Source of the DNA: Cellulophaga lytica DSM 7489
GTDB taxonomy: Bacteria > Bacteroidota > Bacteroidia > Flavobacteriales > Flavobacteriaceae
Reading direction: 5' to 3'
DNA length: 64,000 nucleotides
Assembly (NCBI RefSeq): GCF_000190595.1
Contig: NC_015167.1
Span: 732,501-796,500, forward strand
Below the pieces are notes generated by a model. The model was not told the origin of the DNA, did no database searches, and was given only the letters and a program-made list of their open reading frames with translations. Numbering within the stretch: position 1 is the stretch's first letter; each line of letters opens with the position of its first letter. The position numbers and the translations under genes were made by a program. Below, piece by piece: positions 1 through 10,862 of this stretch.

Positions 1-621
<621 letters not shown>

Positions 622-835
622 TACTAGATGTTTTACATACCATCTAATAGCCTCTTGCTCTTCTCTATTTCGTATTCTTTTTATTTCTTATCGTGATAAT
701 TACCCCTGTGGTAATTATACACAATGTCCCAATATGTCAATGAACGTTATTACGAATCGCAACAGACAATTAAATTATCTATGCTCTCGATTACAATACA
801 CTGGATGATAATATTAATTATCTCCAGAAATTGCC

Positions 836-912
836 TGGTGGAGAATATCGGAGTCGAACCGATGACCTCCTGCGTGCAAGGCAGGCGCTCTAGCCAGCTG
901 AGCTAATCCCCC
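836..912 (-). tRNA. tRNA-Ala (anticodon TGC)
   Basis: The minus strand folds as a full cloverleaf. The acceptor arm is GGGGGAT with ATTCTCC, followed by discriminator A and an encoded CCA (836-838). The D-arm is GCTCAGCTGGCTAGAGC, the anticodon loop contains TTGCACG, and the T-arm contains GGTTCGACTCC. It lies in the rRNA spacer, as is usual for Bacteroidota. Unlike the neighbouring tRNA-Ile, its 3' CCA is genomically encoded. Confidence 0.97.
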
Positions 913-1095
913 ATATACTAAAAGTAGTATATAGTAGCTTGTAGTTAGTACTGCCAACTACTACTCAACTTCCAGAATTTCCTTTTTACATTACGTTTAT
1001 AATGCTATCTCAATACAACCAAACTAAAATAACTATAGCCTCTTGTTTTACCTTGACTACTTTTGTAACACTTACTCTTGATAAGCTTTACTTAG

Positions 1096-1169
1096 TAGTC
1101 CCAGGCAGACTCGAACTGCCGACCTCTACATTATCAGTGTAGCGCTCTAACCAGCTGAGCTATGGGACT
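1096..1169 (-). tRNA. tRNA-Ile (anticodon GAT)
   Basis: The minus strand gives acceptor AGTCCCA paired with TGGGACT, discriminator A, D-arm GCTCAGCTGGTTAGAGC, anticodon loop CTGATAATG (anticodon GAT) and T-loop GTTCGAGTC. The bases after the discriminator are CTA, so the 3' CCA is not encoded and must be added by the nucleotidyltransferase. It is the first tRNA of the 16S-23S spacer. Confidence 0.97.
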
Positions 1170-1280
1170 CAATCTTAGTTGTTGTATCTTAATATTTTGA
1201 AGTGACAGCGAAAAAAGAAAATAAATCTAGATAAACTAAATTCTTACTACATAAACTAATATGTAACGGTCGTCTTTCTC

Positions 1281-2804
<1,524 letters not shown>

Positions 2805-3020
2805 GTTTTGTAAATATTCTTAACAACCTAAAATCGTCCTAAACTAAACTCATTCTCTTTTTTTAATCCAATAATACTACAAGTAGCATTATTTTGCTGT
2901 CTCTTCAATATGTCAAATGAACTTTTAATTCTTGTAGAAATACTAGACTCGAACTAGTTGATTTTTAATAACAAATCATTCCAAAATTTCTTATCGCCTT
3001 ACCCTCTCTGAAAGCGGTTG

Positions 3021-3050
3021 CAAATGTAAAACGTTTTTTTAAACTGACAA
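3021..3050 (-). promoter_or_regulatory. rRNA promoter P1 (proximal)
   Basis: On the minus strand, TTG at 3048-3050 is followed after 19 bases by TACATTTG at 3021-3028. This matches the Bacteroidota primary-sigma consensus (TTG, 19-21 bases, TAnnTTTG). It would give a start near 3017 and a leader of about 210 bases before 16S. The G+C-rich stretch just downstream (GCAACCGC) resembles a stringent-type discriminator, which is an inference. Confidence 0.75.
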
Positions 3051-3247
3051 AATAAAAATTTAATTTATTTTACTGTTTGTTTCGCTTTAACAACCCTAGC
3101 AAATTGGGAATGCAAAAATAGTATTTTTAATTGCTACAAAACAAGCTTTTAGTTACTTATTTTTTAACCTTTATATTATACTAATTTTACAACTGAATCA
3201 ATGAACTCTACTAACTTTACAACTGCTTGTTTCTCCGTTAGCGGCTG

Positions 3248-3277
3248 CAAATATACTCCCATTTTTAAACACCACAA
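3248..3277 (-). promoter_or_regulatory. rRNA promoter P2 (distal)
   Basis: TTG at 3275-3277 and TATATTTG at 3248-3255 are separated by 19 bases on the minus strand, exactly the spacing of P1. The bases after the -7 box (GCAGCCGC) closely match those after P1 (GCAACCGC). This looks like a duplicated promoter unit 227 bases upstream of P1. Confidence 0.7.
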
Positions 3278-3489
3278 GGCTTTTTTGATTCTTTTTTTAA
3301 AGTATTTTTATTTTATGCTTTAGAACCCTATTTTTCAAACACTTAAAACAACACACTTTTAACCTATTTTTTACCAAGCCTAAGCTTATCATTAAAAACT
3401 AACCTAAAACAATATTACTTTACCGCTAAAAAGGCGATTGTAGGGTTAAAGAATAAAAGCTATTATACTATAACGTACAGTTATAAATA

Positions 3490-5463
3490 TTAAGAAAAGA
3501 AGTTCCATACCAAACCAAAACGTATTACAAAGTCACGATAAGGGTAGTTAGGTGCGGAATAAAAGTCATAGCCTGTAAAGGATGAGTTAAAATGTTCTGC
3601 CTTTAAATATATCCTTGTTTGTTTTACTTTTCCGTTTATAAAAAAGTCTAACATAGGATATGCCCCGAGTTTTTGTTGGTTTTGTACGTAAAACTCACCC
3701 AAAGCTGGGTTATAGGCATTCATATTATAAGCTGTAAAATATTTAAATGTAACCCCTGTTTGAATAAACATTGCTTTTTTAAACACATCTTTAGAGAAAT
3801 AAAGCGTATTTCTAGTTACAAATTCTGGTAAATTTAATACGGAGTTAGATTGTGATACATTTTGATACATTATTGTATTATCTAATGCCCAGCGACCAAA
3901 TTTAAATTCTTTGCTGTACTTTACTTTTAAATATCCAACAGAAGCACTTTCTTGAAACGGTTTTATATATGCGTTTTCTTGACCATTATTAATCTGCTCT
4001 TCTGTAGCCGTAGATTTAAAATAAGTATAGTTATCTATGTTTGTATACTTAGCAGATAATGTTCCGTATGGCTTGGAGCTATACTGAAAATTTAAACTGT
4101 TTATATTTTGTTTGTCAAAACTTGCCGTATTTTGCCAGTTGTAATTTTGATAATTACTTTGGTAAAGCAAGAAATTAAAATTAGGCATTTTAGACTCATT
4201 ATGTAAACTTGCCTTAAATTTATGTTTGTCCTTATATATATAGGTAGCTTCTGCATTTAAAAAACTACCTCCTAAATCTCCTGATACATTATAAGCAGCT
4301 TCTCCTTTTAAATTAAATTCTCCTATTTTTTTGCTGTAAGCAGCACCTAAAGATATTTCCGTTCCTCTTAACTGATTATCTATTGTACCTGTTGGAGTAA
4401 TTAATAAACTTTTAAAAAAGTAGTTATAATTATAAATACCTACAAAGCCTTTTAGCTCACCTAATAATTTGTTAGAAAACGTAGTGTTTAATTGATTGTA
4501 GGTTGTTTGCAAATGAGCTTTATCATTTGTCTCATCTAAAAAGGTATCTCCAAAATAATCATATTGGTTATCTTGATTGAATTTAGAGAATTTTGTTTCA
4601 TAACTAAACTGATGTCCAACCGCTATTGATGTAGCTATAATACTGCTTGTAGAATCTTCATCTTTTTTAATTAACTTATATTGCTGATCTAAAAAATATC
4701 TTTTTCCTAAAACAATACTTTCTGCATCAATAAAAGCAACGTCTAACCTATCTCTTGTGGTAAATTCATCATCTCCGGTTTCAAACTGAGTATCACCGTC
4801 TGTTAAACCTCCATTTTCTTGATAAGTTACATCTTGCGCAGCAATATGTGCTAACAATTGATATCTGTTATTTTTAGATGTATAATTAGATGTTACGGTA
4901 AAGTTACCAGACTCTGCCTGATCATAATTATACTTCCCTAAAGACCTAAACCCTTTGTATCCTAAAGATATATTTAGCTGAGGAGACATATTAAATGTTA
5001 GCATAGCATCTAACAATTGCCCTTGTGCCATTGTTGTTTTAAACATTAACTCTGTTAAAGGCGTTGGCACATTATAATACTTAATTTGGTTTACACTCCA
5101 ATAATTATCTGTTAATGCAGATGTACTTAAAGAAGGATACATTGATTCACTATCAAAATCTACTCCTAACCTATTTGATGGTTTTCCAATGTTTGCAAAT
5201 GGCATAAGCTCAAACCCATCTCTTCTCAGATAATTATACTTATATTCTTTTTGTATGGTTAGTGTTGTATCTAAAAAGGTTGTATCTTTTTTTATAGTAA
5301 ATATTTTATACTCTTCTACACTTGGTTTTTCTTCTTCACCTTTAGCTAAAACCTTACCTGGTTTTTCTTCTCCTTTAGAACCTAAATCTTTTTTAGTTGA
5401 TATTGGATTTTGCGCAAAGGCAACTGATCCCCAAAGTAAAAATACAAATACAATATATCTCAT
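3490..5463 (-). CDS. putative porin (Porin_10-like outer membrane protein)
   Basis: A 657-residue protein with a signal peptide (about 1-17, ending AFAQ), a Lys/Glu-rich linker to about residue 50, then a long run of alternating aromatic strands that ends in WNFFS, consistent with an outer membrane beta-barrel. The block with YNYLRRDGFELMPFANIG and the segment NVPTPLTELMFKTT are hallmarks of the Flavobacteriaceae putative porin family (Pfam Porin_10). Substrate is unknown. It stands alone, upstream of the rRNA operon and divergent from the T9SS protein gene. The family call is from remembered motifs. The beta-barrel nature is secure; a true pore function is inferred. Confidence 0.8.
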   Translation of the reverse strand: MRYIVFVFLLWGSVAFAQNPISTKKDLGSKGEEKPGKVLAKGEEEKPSVEEYKIFTIKKDTTFLDTTLTIQKEYKYNYLRRDGFELMPFANIGKPSNRLGVDFDSESMYPSLSTSALTDNYWSVNQIKYYNVPTPLTELMFKTTMAQGQLLDAMLTFNMSPQLNISLGYKGFRSLGKYNYDQAESGNFTVTSNYTSKNNRYQLLAHIAAQDVTYQENGGLTDGDTQFETGDDEFTTRDRLDVAFIDAESIVLGKRYFLDQQYKLIKKDEDSTSSIIATSIAVGHQFSYETKFSKFNQDNQYDYFGDTFLDETNDKAHLQTTYNQLNTTFSNKLLGELKGFVGIYNYNYFFKSLLITPTGTIDNQLRGTEISLGAAYSKKIGEFNLKGEAAYNVSGDLGGSFLNAEATYIYKDKHKFKASLHNESKMPNFNFLLYQSNYQNYNWQNTASFDKQNINSLNFQYSSKPYGTLSAKYTNIDNYTYFKSTATEEQINNGQENAYIKPFQESASVGYLKVKYSKEFKFGRWALDNTIMYQNVSQSNSVLNLPEFVTRNTLYFSKDVFKKAMFIQTGVTFKYFTAYNMNAYNPALGEFYVQNQQKLGAYPMLDFFINGKVKQTRIYLKAEHFNSSFTGYDFYSAPNYPYRDFVIRFGLVWNFFS

Positions 5464-5480
5464 TTATAAAAAAATATAAG

Positions 5481-5488
5481 CAAAGGTA
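5481..5488 (-). promoter_or_regulatory. -7 box for the porin gene
   Basis: TACCTTTG on the minus strand matches TAnnTTTG and lies 17 bases before the ATG at 5463. No clear TTG element is seen at the expected distance, so only the -7 half is supported. Confidence 0.45.
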
Positions 5489-5743
5489 ATTTTTTACATT
5501 TAAATATCTGTGAAAGTTTTGTTACGTTTTACAGACCAACCACTATATAACAAGGTTGCAATAAAAAATTAACAAATGTACATCTCATAAATAAATTACA
5601 TATTTTAAGATTTACTTAACAAAATAGTGCTATTTTCTTGTGTTTACTACTATTAATTAAGATATTTAGCACTTTTCTTTTGCTAAAACGTTAAATAAAA
5701 CCAAAAAAAACACTTTTAAACTTAACTACCAAACAAACTAAAA

Positions 5744-8700
5744 ATGACAAAAAAACTACTTGTGCTATTTTTATTGAGCTGCTCCTTTTCATTTGCTCAA
5801 TTTAATGAAGCCGCCCCTTGGATGAAAGATCTAAGAAAAAATAAGGCTAACTCAGCTGCAAAAAATAGTAATTACAATAGCACTATAGAAGATTTAAGGT
5901 CTTCATTTGACGATTATTGGAAAACCAGAAATAAAAATGAAAAAGGTAGTGGATACAAACCTTTTATGAGGTGGCAAAATTATTGGAGTTACTACCAAAA
6001 CAGTAACGGATACATACCAACCTCAAAAGAAATTTATGATGCCTGGAAATCTAAAAACAATACCTCGGGCAAAGTAAACCCAACTAGTAATTGGACGTCT
6101 GTAGGACCATCTACAAGTAATGTGTTTGCTGGCAGATTACCCGGCAACGGGAGAATTAATGCTATTACAGTAGATCCTAATAACGAAAATATCTGGTATG
6201 CAGGCGCACCAGCTGGTGGTATTTGGAAATCTACAAATGCTGGAGCAAGTTGGACAAACCTTTTTTCTAATTTTCTACAAATTGGTGTATCTGGTATTGC
6301 AGTAGACCCAAATAACTCTAACATTATTTATATTTCTACCGGAGATGATGATGCTGCAGACTCATACAGTATTGGAGTTTTTAAGTCTACAGACGGCGGA
6401 AATACTTGGAATGAAACAGGTTTAAACACTAGTACAATAACATCTGGAATATCATTTTTAACTAATGAAATTACCATAGACCCTACAAATAGCAATATTG
6501 TTTGGGTAGCATCTAATAACGGATTATATAAAACTATAGATGGTGGTGTAACGTGGGTAAATACATTACAAGAAAACATTACCGATTTTAAACTTAAACC
6601 AAACGATAGTAACACCGTTTATGCGGTAGATTTTAACAGCTTTTACAAATCTACAGATGGTGGTACAACATTTAACACTATTACCAGTAATTTACCAACA
6701 AGCTCTGGCAGGATGGTTTTAGGTGTTACACCCGCTAATGAAAATTTTGTATATGTGTTAAGTGCAAATACAGACTATACATTTCAAGGCATTTACAAAT
6801 CTACAAATAGCGGAACAACTTTTACAAAAACATCTAACACTACAGACATTTTGGAGTCTAACCAAGCTTGGTTTGATTTAGCCTTAGAAGTATCTACAAC
6901 AGATGAAAACACCTTATTTACAGGTTGCCTAAATGTATGGAGAAGCACAAATGGAGGCAATAGCTTTGGAAAACTAAATAATTGGGGCATTAATAATAGT
7001 GCTTATACCCACGCAGATATACATACCTTAAAAATGTTTAACTCTAAGCTTTTTTGTGGTAGTGATGGAGGCTTGTATGTTTCTGAGAATAATGGAACAA
7101 CATTTACAGATGTAACTAACGGAATGTCTATTGGGCAATTTTACAGAATATCTGTTGCAGAAGATGATTCTGCTAAAATGATTGGTGGTTTACAAGATAA
7201 TGGTGGAAACGTTTTTAACAACAACCAATGGAATAATTACCACGGTGGAGACGGTATGGATAATGTAATAGACCCTAACAATAATAATCTAATATATGGT
7301 TTTACTCAAAATGGAGGATCTCTAAACATTTCATCTAATTCTGGCGAAAACATTGCTCAATTAGGTCCGCCTAAAAACGCTGATGATGAAGACATAGATG
7401 GTAATTGGATTACCCCACTTGCTATTAATAAAAGAGGGGAAGTTTTTGCTGGTTTTGATGCCATTTATAAATTAGAAGGCATCAATTGGGTAAAAATTAG
7501 CACATCTGTAGGGTTTGGAAAAATTGAAGATTTAGAAACAGATCCTATTAATGCCGATGTAATTTATGCCGTTAACAATAATGTTATTTATAAAAGTGAA
7601 GATAACGGAGTAAACTTTACTTCTTATATCTCTTTACCCGGTAACATATCAGATGTAACAGTTAACAATTTAGATAGCTCTATACTTTACGCTACTACAT
7701 CTAACAGAGTAGGCATAGCATTATCTGGACAACCATTTAACCGTGGAGTTTATAAAATTACAACAGATGGCACAGATGTTACTTTAGAAGATATTACTTT
7801 AAATTTACCTACAGACCAAGCTTATTTTAGCATTGCTCACCAAGGCTTACACCAAGACAACCCTATTTTTGTAGGTACAAGTTTAGGTGTTTACAGGTTA
7901 GATGATACACTTACTGAATGGGAGGAGTACGACACAAACTTGCCAAACGTAGCTATAGGCGATATTGATATTAATACAACAGATAATATTATTACAGCTG
8001 CTACATACGGAAGAGGTGTTTGGCAATCCCCATTGCCAATTAAAGATCCTGATAATGATGTTAGCTTAATATCCATATCACCAGCCATAAACTCAGTTCT
8101 TTGTGGTGAAATTACACCTGTAGCAACTATTAAAAATAACGGAACCAATACTATAACAGAAGTTACGTTTGCCTACGGATTAAACAATACAAATTTAAGC
8201 TTTATATGGACCGGGTCTTTAGATTTTGAAGAAACTGCCACAATAAGTTTACCTAACATAGGTACTACAGATTTTGGCAAGGTTACTTTACAAATAACTG
8301 CTACAATAACAAATGACACTTTTAACACAAACAACTCTAAAAACAGCACATTATATATAAACAGAGACGGAAATGCTAATATTGTAAATACGTTTGATAG
8401 TGATGAAGAATCCTTATTAACCTATAATGAGTCTGGCGACACACCTCTTTGGGAAAAGGGAGTTCCTAATGGTTTGGTTTTAAATACTGCCAGCTCTGGA
8501 GCTAATGTTTATGCTACTAACTTAGATGGTGATCACCCAAATAACACTAAAGCGTACTTAATTAGTAATTGCTACAATATAGCCAGTATAGCAAATCCTA
8601 TTTTAAAGTTTAAAATGGCTTATGAGTTAGAGGAAAATTGGGATGTTGTTTATGTAGAATACTCTACAAACCAAGGTATAGATTGGAATGTTTTGGGCAA

Positions 8701-10006
8701 CATTAATAGCCAACCCAACTGGTACAACAGCGACAGAACAAATGCAATATCTGGTGTTGCTGACGATTGCCAAAATTGCCCTGGAAAACAATGGACAGGT
8801 ACCAATGCAACCCTAACAGAATATAGCTACAACTTTAATACAAATGCAGCGTTAGGGGAGCCAAATTTAAGCTTAGAAGAAAGTATTATTTTCAGAATAG
8901 TTTTTCATTCAGACCCAGGTGTATCAGAAGAAGGTGTTGTTATAGATGATTTTGTTTTAGAAGGTGAACTAGATGATGACGATGATGACAATGATGGCAT
9001 TTTAGATGTAGACGACAACTGCCCTACTATTGCCAACGCAGACCAACTAGATACCGATGGTGATGGCATAGGAGATGTATGTGATACTGATGATGATAAC
9101 GATGATATTTTAGATGTAGATGATAATTGCGTTTTAATTGCCAACCCAGACCAAGCAGATTTAGATAACGACAACATTGGCGATGTTTGTGATAACGACA
9201 ATGATAATGATGGTGTTATTGATAGTTTAGACTTGTGCCCTGCAACTCCAGAAAATACTATTGTTGACATAAATGGATGCGAAATCTTCTCACTACCTTC
9301 TTCTAACTTTAGAATAAAAACAACAGCAGAAAGTTGTATTTCTAGCAACAATGGAGCTATAGATATTACAGCAGAAATAGCACTAAATTATACAGCTACA
9401 ATAAGTGGCAATGTAAATGAATCTAAAACATTTACCAATGAAGTATCTTTTAATGATTTGGCCTTAGGTAACTACACTATTTGTATTACTGTTGAAGGAC
9501 AACCAGAATATCAAAATTGTTTTACAGTATCTATTTCAGAACCAGAACCACTAGCTGTATCAACTGCGGTAAACTCTGTTTCTAATAGTGTAACATTTAA
9601 TTTAACTGGAGGTAAAGTCTATAACATCAACATAAATAATAAAACATATACTACCACCAAAAATGAAATTACCCTACCATTAGATAAAATAGAAAATAAA
9701 ATAAGTATAAAAACTGATAAAGACTGCCAAGGAATTTATGAAGAACGAATTATTTCTAGCACCGATATTTTTATTTATCCTAATCCTATTAAAGGAGGAG
9801 ATTTAACTATAGAGTTAAACAAACCAAATGTAACACAAGTAGAACTTGCTTTATACACCATAAACGGCACCAGAGTTTACAAAAAAGACCATAAAACCAA
9901 TAATGGCGCTTTACAATTTAATGTAGACTCTTTAGCAAGAGGCATTTATGTACTAAACATAAAAACACAGCATACCATACTTACCTATAAAATAATAAGA
10001 AAATAA
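5744..10006 (+). CDS. secreted BNR/sortilin-type beta-propeller protein with TSP3 repeats and T9SS sorting domain
   Basis: 1420 residues. A signal peptide (1-18, ending SFAQ) is followed by an N-terminal region. Residues about 110-765 hold repeated Asp-box-like motifs (GGIWKSTNAGASW, KSTDGGNTW, KTIDGGVTW) typical of VPS10/BNR propellers. Then come a CARDB-like beta-sandwich (about 768-870), a jelly-roll-like segment (880-1072), Asp-rich calcium-binding thrombospondin type 3 repeats (about 1074-1165; DNDGILDVDDNCP and relatives), a beta-domain (1185-1330), and a type A T9SS sorting domain (about 1341-1420, starting IFIYPNP). The protein should be exported, passed through T9SS and anchored or released at the cell surface. 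The substrate is unknown. Propellers of this class bind or hydrolyse glycans or bind proteins, and no catalytic residues can be assigned. It is followed one base later by a lipoprotein gene. Confidence 0.85.
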   Translation: MTKKLLVLFLLSCSFSFAQFNEAAPWMKDLRKNKANSAAKNSNYNSTIEDLRSSFDDYWKTRNKNEKGSGYKPFMRWQNYWSYYQNSNGYIPTSKEIYDAWKSKNNTSGKVNPTSNWTSVGPSTSNVFAGRLPGNGRINAITVDPNNENIWYAGAPAGGIWKSTNAGASWTNLFSNFLQIGVSGIAVDPNNSNIIYISTGDDDAADSYSIGVFKSTDGGNTWNETGLNTSTITSGISFLTNEITIDPTNSNIVWVASNNGLYKTIDGGVTWVNTLQENITDFKLKPNDSNTVYAVDFNSFYKSTDGGTTFNTITSNLPTSSGRMVLGVTPANENFVYVLSANTDYTFQGIYKSTNSGTTFTKTSNTTDILESNQAWFDLALEVSTTDENTLFTGCLNVWRSTNGGNSFGKLNNWGINNSAYTHADIHTLKMFNSKLFCGSDGGLYVSENNGTTFTDVTNGMSIGQFYRISVAEDDSAKMIGGLQDNGGNVFNNNQWNNYHGGDGMDNVIDPNNNNLIYGFTQNGGSLNISSNSGENIAQLGPPKNADDEDIDGNWITPLAINKRGEVFAGFDAIYKLEGINWVKISTSVGFGKIEDLETDPINADVIYAVNNNVIYKSEDNGVNFTSYISLPGNISDVTVNNLDSSILYATTSNRVGIALSGQPFNRGVYKITTDGTDVTLEDITLNLPTDQAYFSIAHQGLHQDNPIFVGTSLGVYRLDDTLTEWEEYDTNLPNVAIGDIDINTTDNIITAATYGRGVWQSPLPIKDPDNDVSLISISPAINSVLCGEITPVATIKNNGTNTITEVTFAYGLNNTNLSFIWTGSLDFEETATISLPNIGTTDFGKVTLQITATITNDTFNTNNSKNSTLYINRDGNANIVNTFDSDEESLLTYNESGDTPLWEKGVPNGLVLNTASSGANVYATNLDGDHPNNTKAYLISNCYNIASIANPILKFKMAYELEENWDVVYVEYSTNQGIDWNVLGNINSQPNWYNSDRTNAISGVADDCQNCPGKQWTGTNATLTEYSYNFNTNAALGEPNLSLEESIIFRIVFHSDPGVSEEGVVIDDFVLEGELDDDDDDNDGILDVDDNCPTIANADQLDTDGDGIGDVCDTDDDNDDILDVDDNCVLIANPDQADLDNDNIGDVCDNDNDNDGVIDSLDLCPATPENTIVDINGCEIFSLPSSNFRIKTTAESCISSNNGAIDITAEIALNYTATISGNVNESKTFTNEVSFNDLALGNYTICITVEGQPEYQNCFTVSISEPEPLAVSTAVNSVSNSVTFNLTGGKVYNININNKTYTTTKNEITLPLDKIENKISIKTDKDCQGIYEERIISSTDIFIYPNPIKGGDLTIELNKPNVTQVELALYTINGTRVYKKDHKTNNGALQFNVDSLARGIYVLNIKTQHTILTYKIIRK

Positions 10007-10007
10007 A

Positions 10008-10712
10008 ATGAAAACAATATATAAACTTACTTGTATTAGTGCTTTAATGCTAGCGTCTTGTGGCGGTGGCGGTGATGATGGTGGTGCAGATACTCCAGAA
10101 CCAATTGCAGCACCAAAATCAACCACTTTAGTTTTTCCTGAAAACAACACAGAATGTAATGAAGGAACAATAGTTAGTAACAGGCAAAGCTCTGTAGAGT
10201 TTAGCTGGAGTGATGCAGTTGATACAGATAGCTATGAGATAAATATTAAAAATTTAAACACTGGCAACAGCATAACAAAAACAGTTACAACTACCTCTGA
10301 AGCGGTAATTATAGATCGGGGTACACCTTATGAATGGTTTGTAATATCTAAAGCATCTGGCACAACAGAAACTGCAACCAGTGCTATATGGAAATTTTAC
10401 AACCAAGGGATTGGCACAGAAAATTACGCTCCTTTTCCTGCAGACGCAATTAATCCTGCTAGAGGAGCAACTATTGCTACAACTAATGAAGTATCATTAA
10501 AATGGTCTGGTGAAGATGTAGATGATGATATAGTTGATTATGAAATATTATTTGGAACGGATGACACACCAACTACAAGTATAGGAGTAACTACAGAAAC
10601 TACTATGAACACAAATGTTACAACTAATACTATTTATTATTGGAGAGTAATTACTAAAGACAGTGAAAACAATACTTCTACCTCTGAAATATTTGAGTTT
10701 AAAGTAGAGTAA
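10008..10712 (+). CDS. surface-type lipoprotein with two fibronectin III-like domains
   Basis: 234 residues starting one base after the preceding stop, so almost surely co-translated with the T9SS protein. The signal peptide ends in the lipobox LASC. The mature protein begins with Cys and a Gly/Asp-rich tail (CGGGGDDGG), which resembles Bacteroidota lipoprotein export signals. Two beta-sandwich units follow, at about 45-130 and 145-234, each with the FN3-like pattern (FSWSDAVDTDSYEI, LKWSGEDVDDDIVDYEI, then YYWRV). Probable role: a surface partner or anchor of the propeller protein. The function is inferred only from context and fold. Confidence 0.75.
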   Translation: MKTIYKLTCISALMLASCGGGGDDGGADTPEPIAAPKSTTLVFPENNTECNEGTIVSNRQSSVEFSWSDAVDTDSYEINIKNLNTGNSITKTVTTTSEAVIIDRGTPYEWFVISKASGTTETATSAIWKFYNQGIGTENYAPFPADAINPARGATIATTNEVSLKWSGEDVDDDIVDYEILFGTDDTPTTSIGVTTETTMNTNVTTNTIYYWRVITKDSENNTSTSEIFEFKVE

Positions 10713-10736
10713 AAAACTTTAACATTATAGCACACA

Positions 10737-10772
10737 AAAAAAGCTCTTAGAAATAAACCTAAGAGCTTTTTT
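10737..10772 (+). terminator. rho-independent terminator after the lipoprotein gene
   Basis: AAAAAAGCTCTTAG (10737-10750) pairs with CTAAGAGCTTTTTT (10759-10772) around an 8-base loop. Flanking A and T runs make it able to act in both directions. Confidence 0.85.
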
Positions 10773-10796
10773 ATATGTTGACTAAAACAAATTAAA

Positions 10797-10827
10797 AGCC
10801 CAAATACCAGAGTTGATAATCTGGGCT
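10797..10827 (-). terminator. probable terminator of SusC/SusD pair 1
   Basis: On the minus strand, AGCCC and GGGCT pair, followed by TTTTAATTT. An inner CCAGA/TCTGG arm overlaps the outer stem and is an alternative fold. It lies 33 bases after the SusD stop. Confidence 0.55.
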
Positions 10828-10862
10828 AGTTTTTAAAATCAATGTTAATACTATTTGTATTA

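Larger units (their letters stand above)
622..1280 (-). other. 16S-23S internal transcribed spacer
   Basis: This roughly 660-base spacer separates 16S from 23S and holds two tRNA genes in the transcription order Ile then Ala. The rest is AT-rich. No coding region is supported here. Both spacer ends are inferred from conserved rRNA sequence, so they may be off by several bases. Confidence 0.85.
2805..3489 (-). other. rRNA leader and promoter region
   Basis: This 685-base non-coding, AT-rich stretch lies between the end of the porin gene and 16S. It holds two tandem promoters (separate entries) and a leader hairpin at 2870-2893, whose RNA arms AATAATGCTAC and GTAGTATTATT pair with one G-U wobble. 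The hairpin would sit in the pre-16S leader. It may be a processing or antitermination element, but no specific function can be read from it. No coding region is visible. Confidence 0.7.

Noticed and set aside
8905-9351. 148-codon minus-strand frame rich in Ser and Leu
   Set aside because: It is the complement of the Asp-rich TSP3 repeats and has no support of its own.
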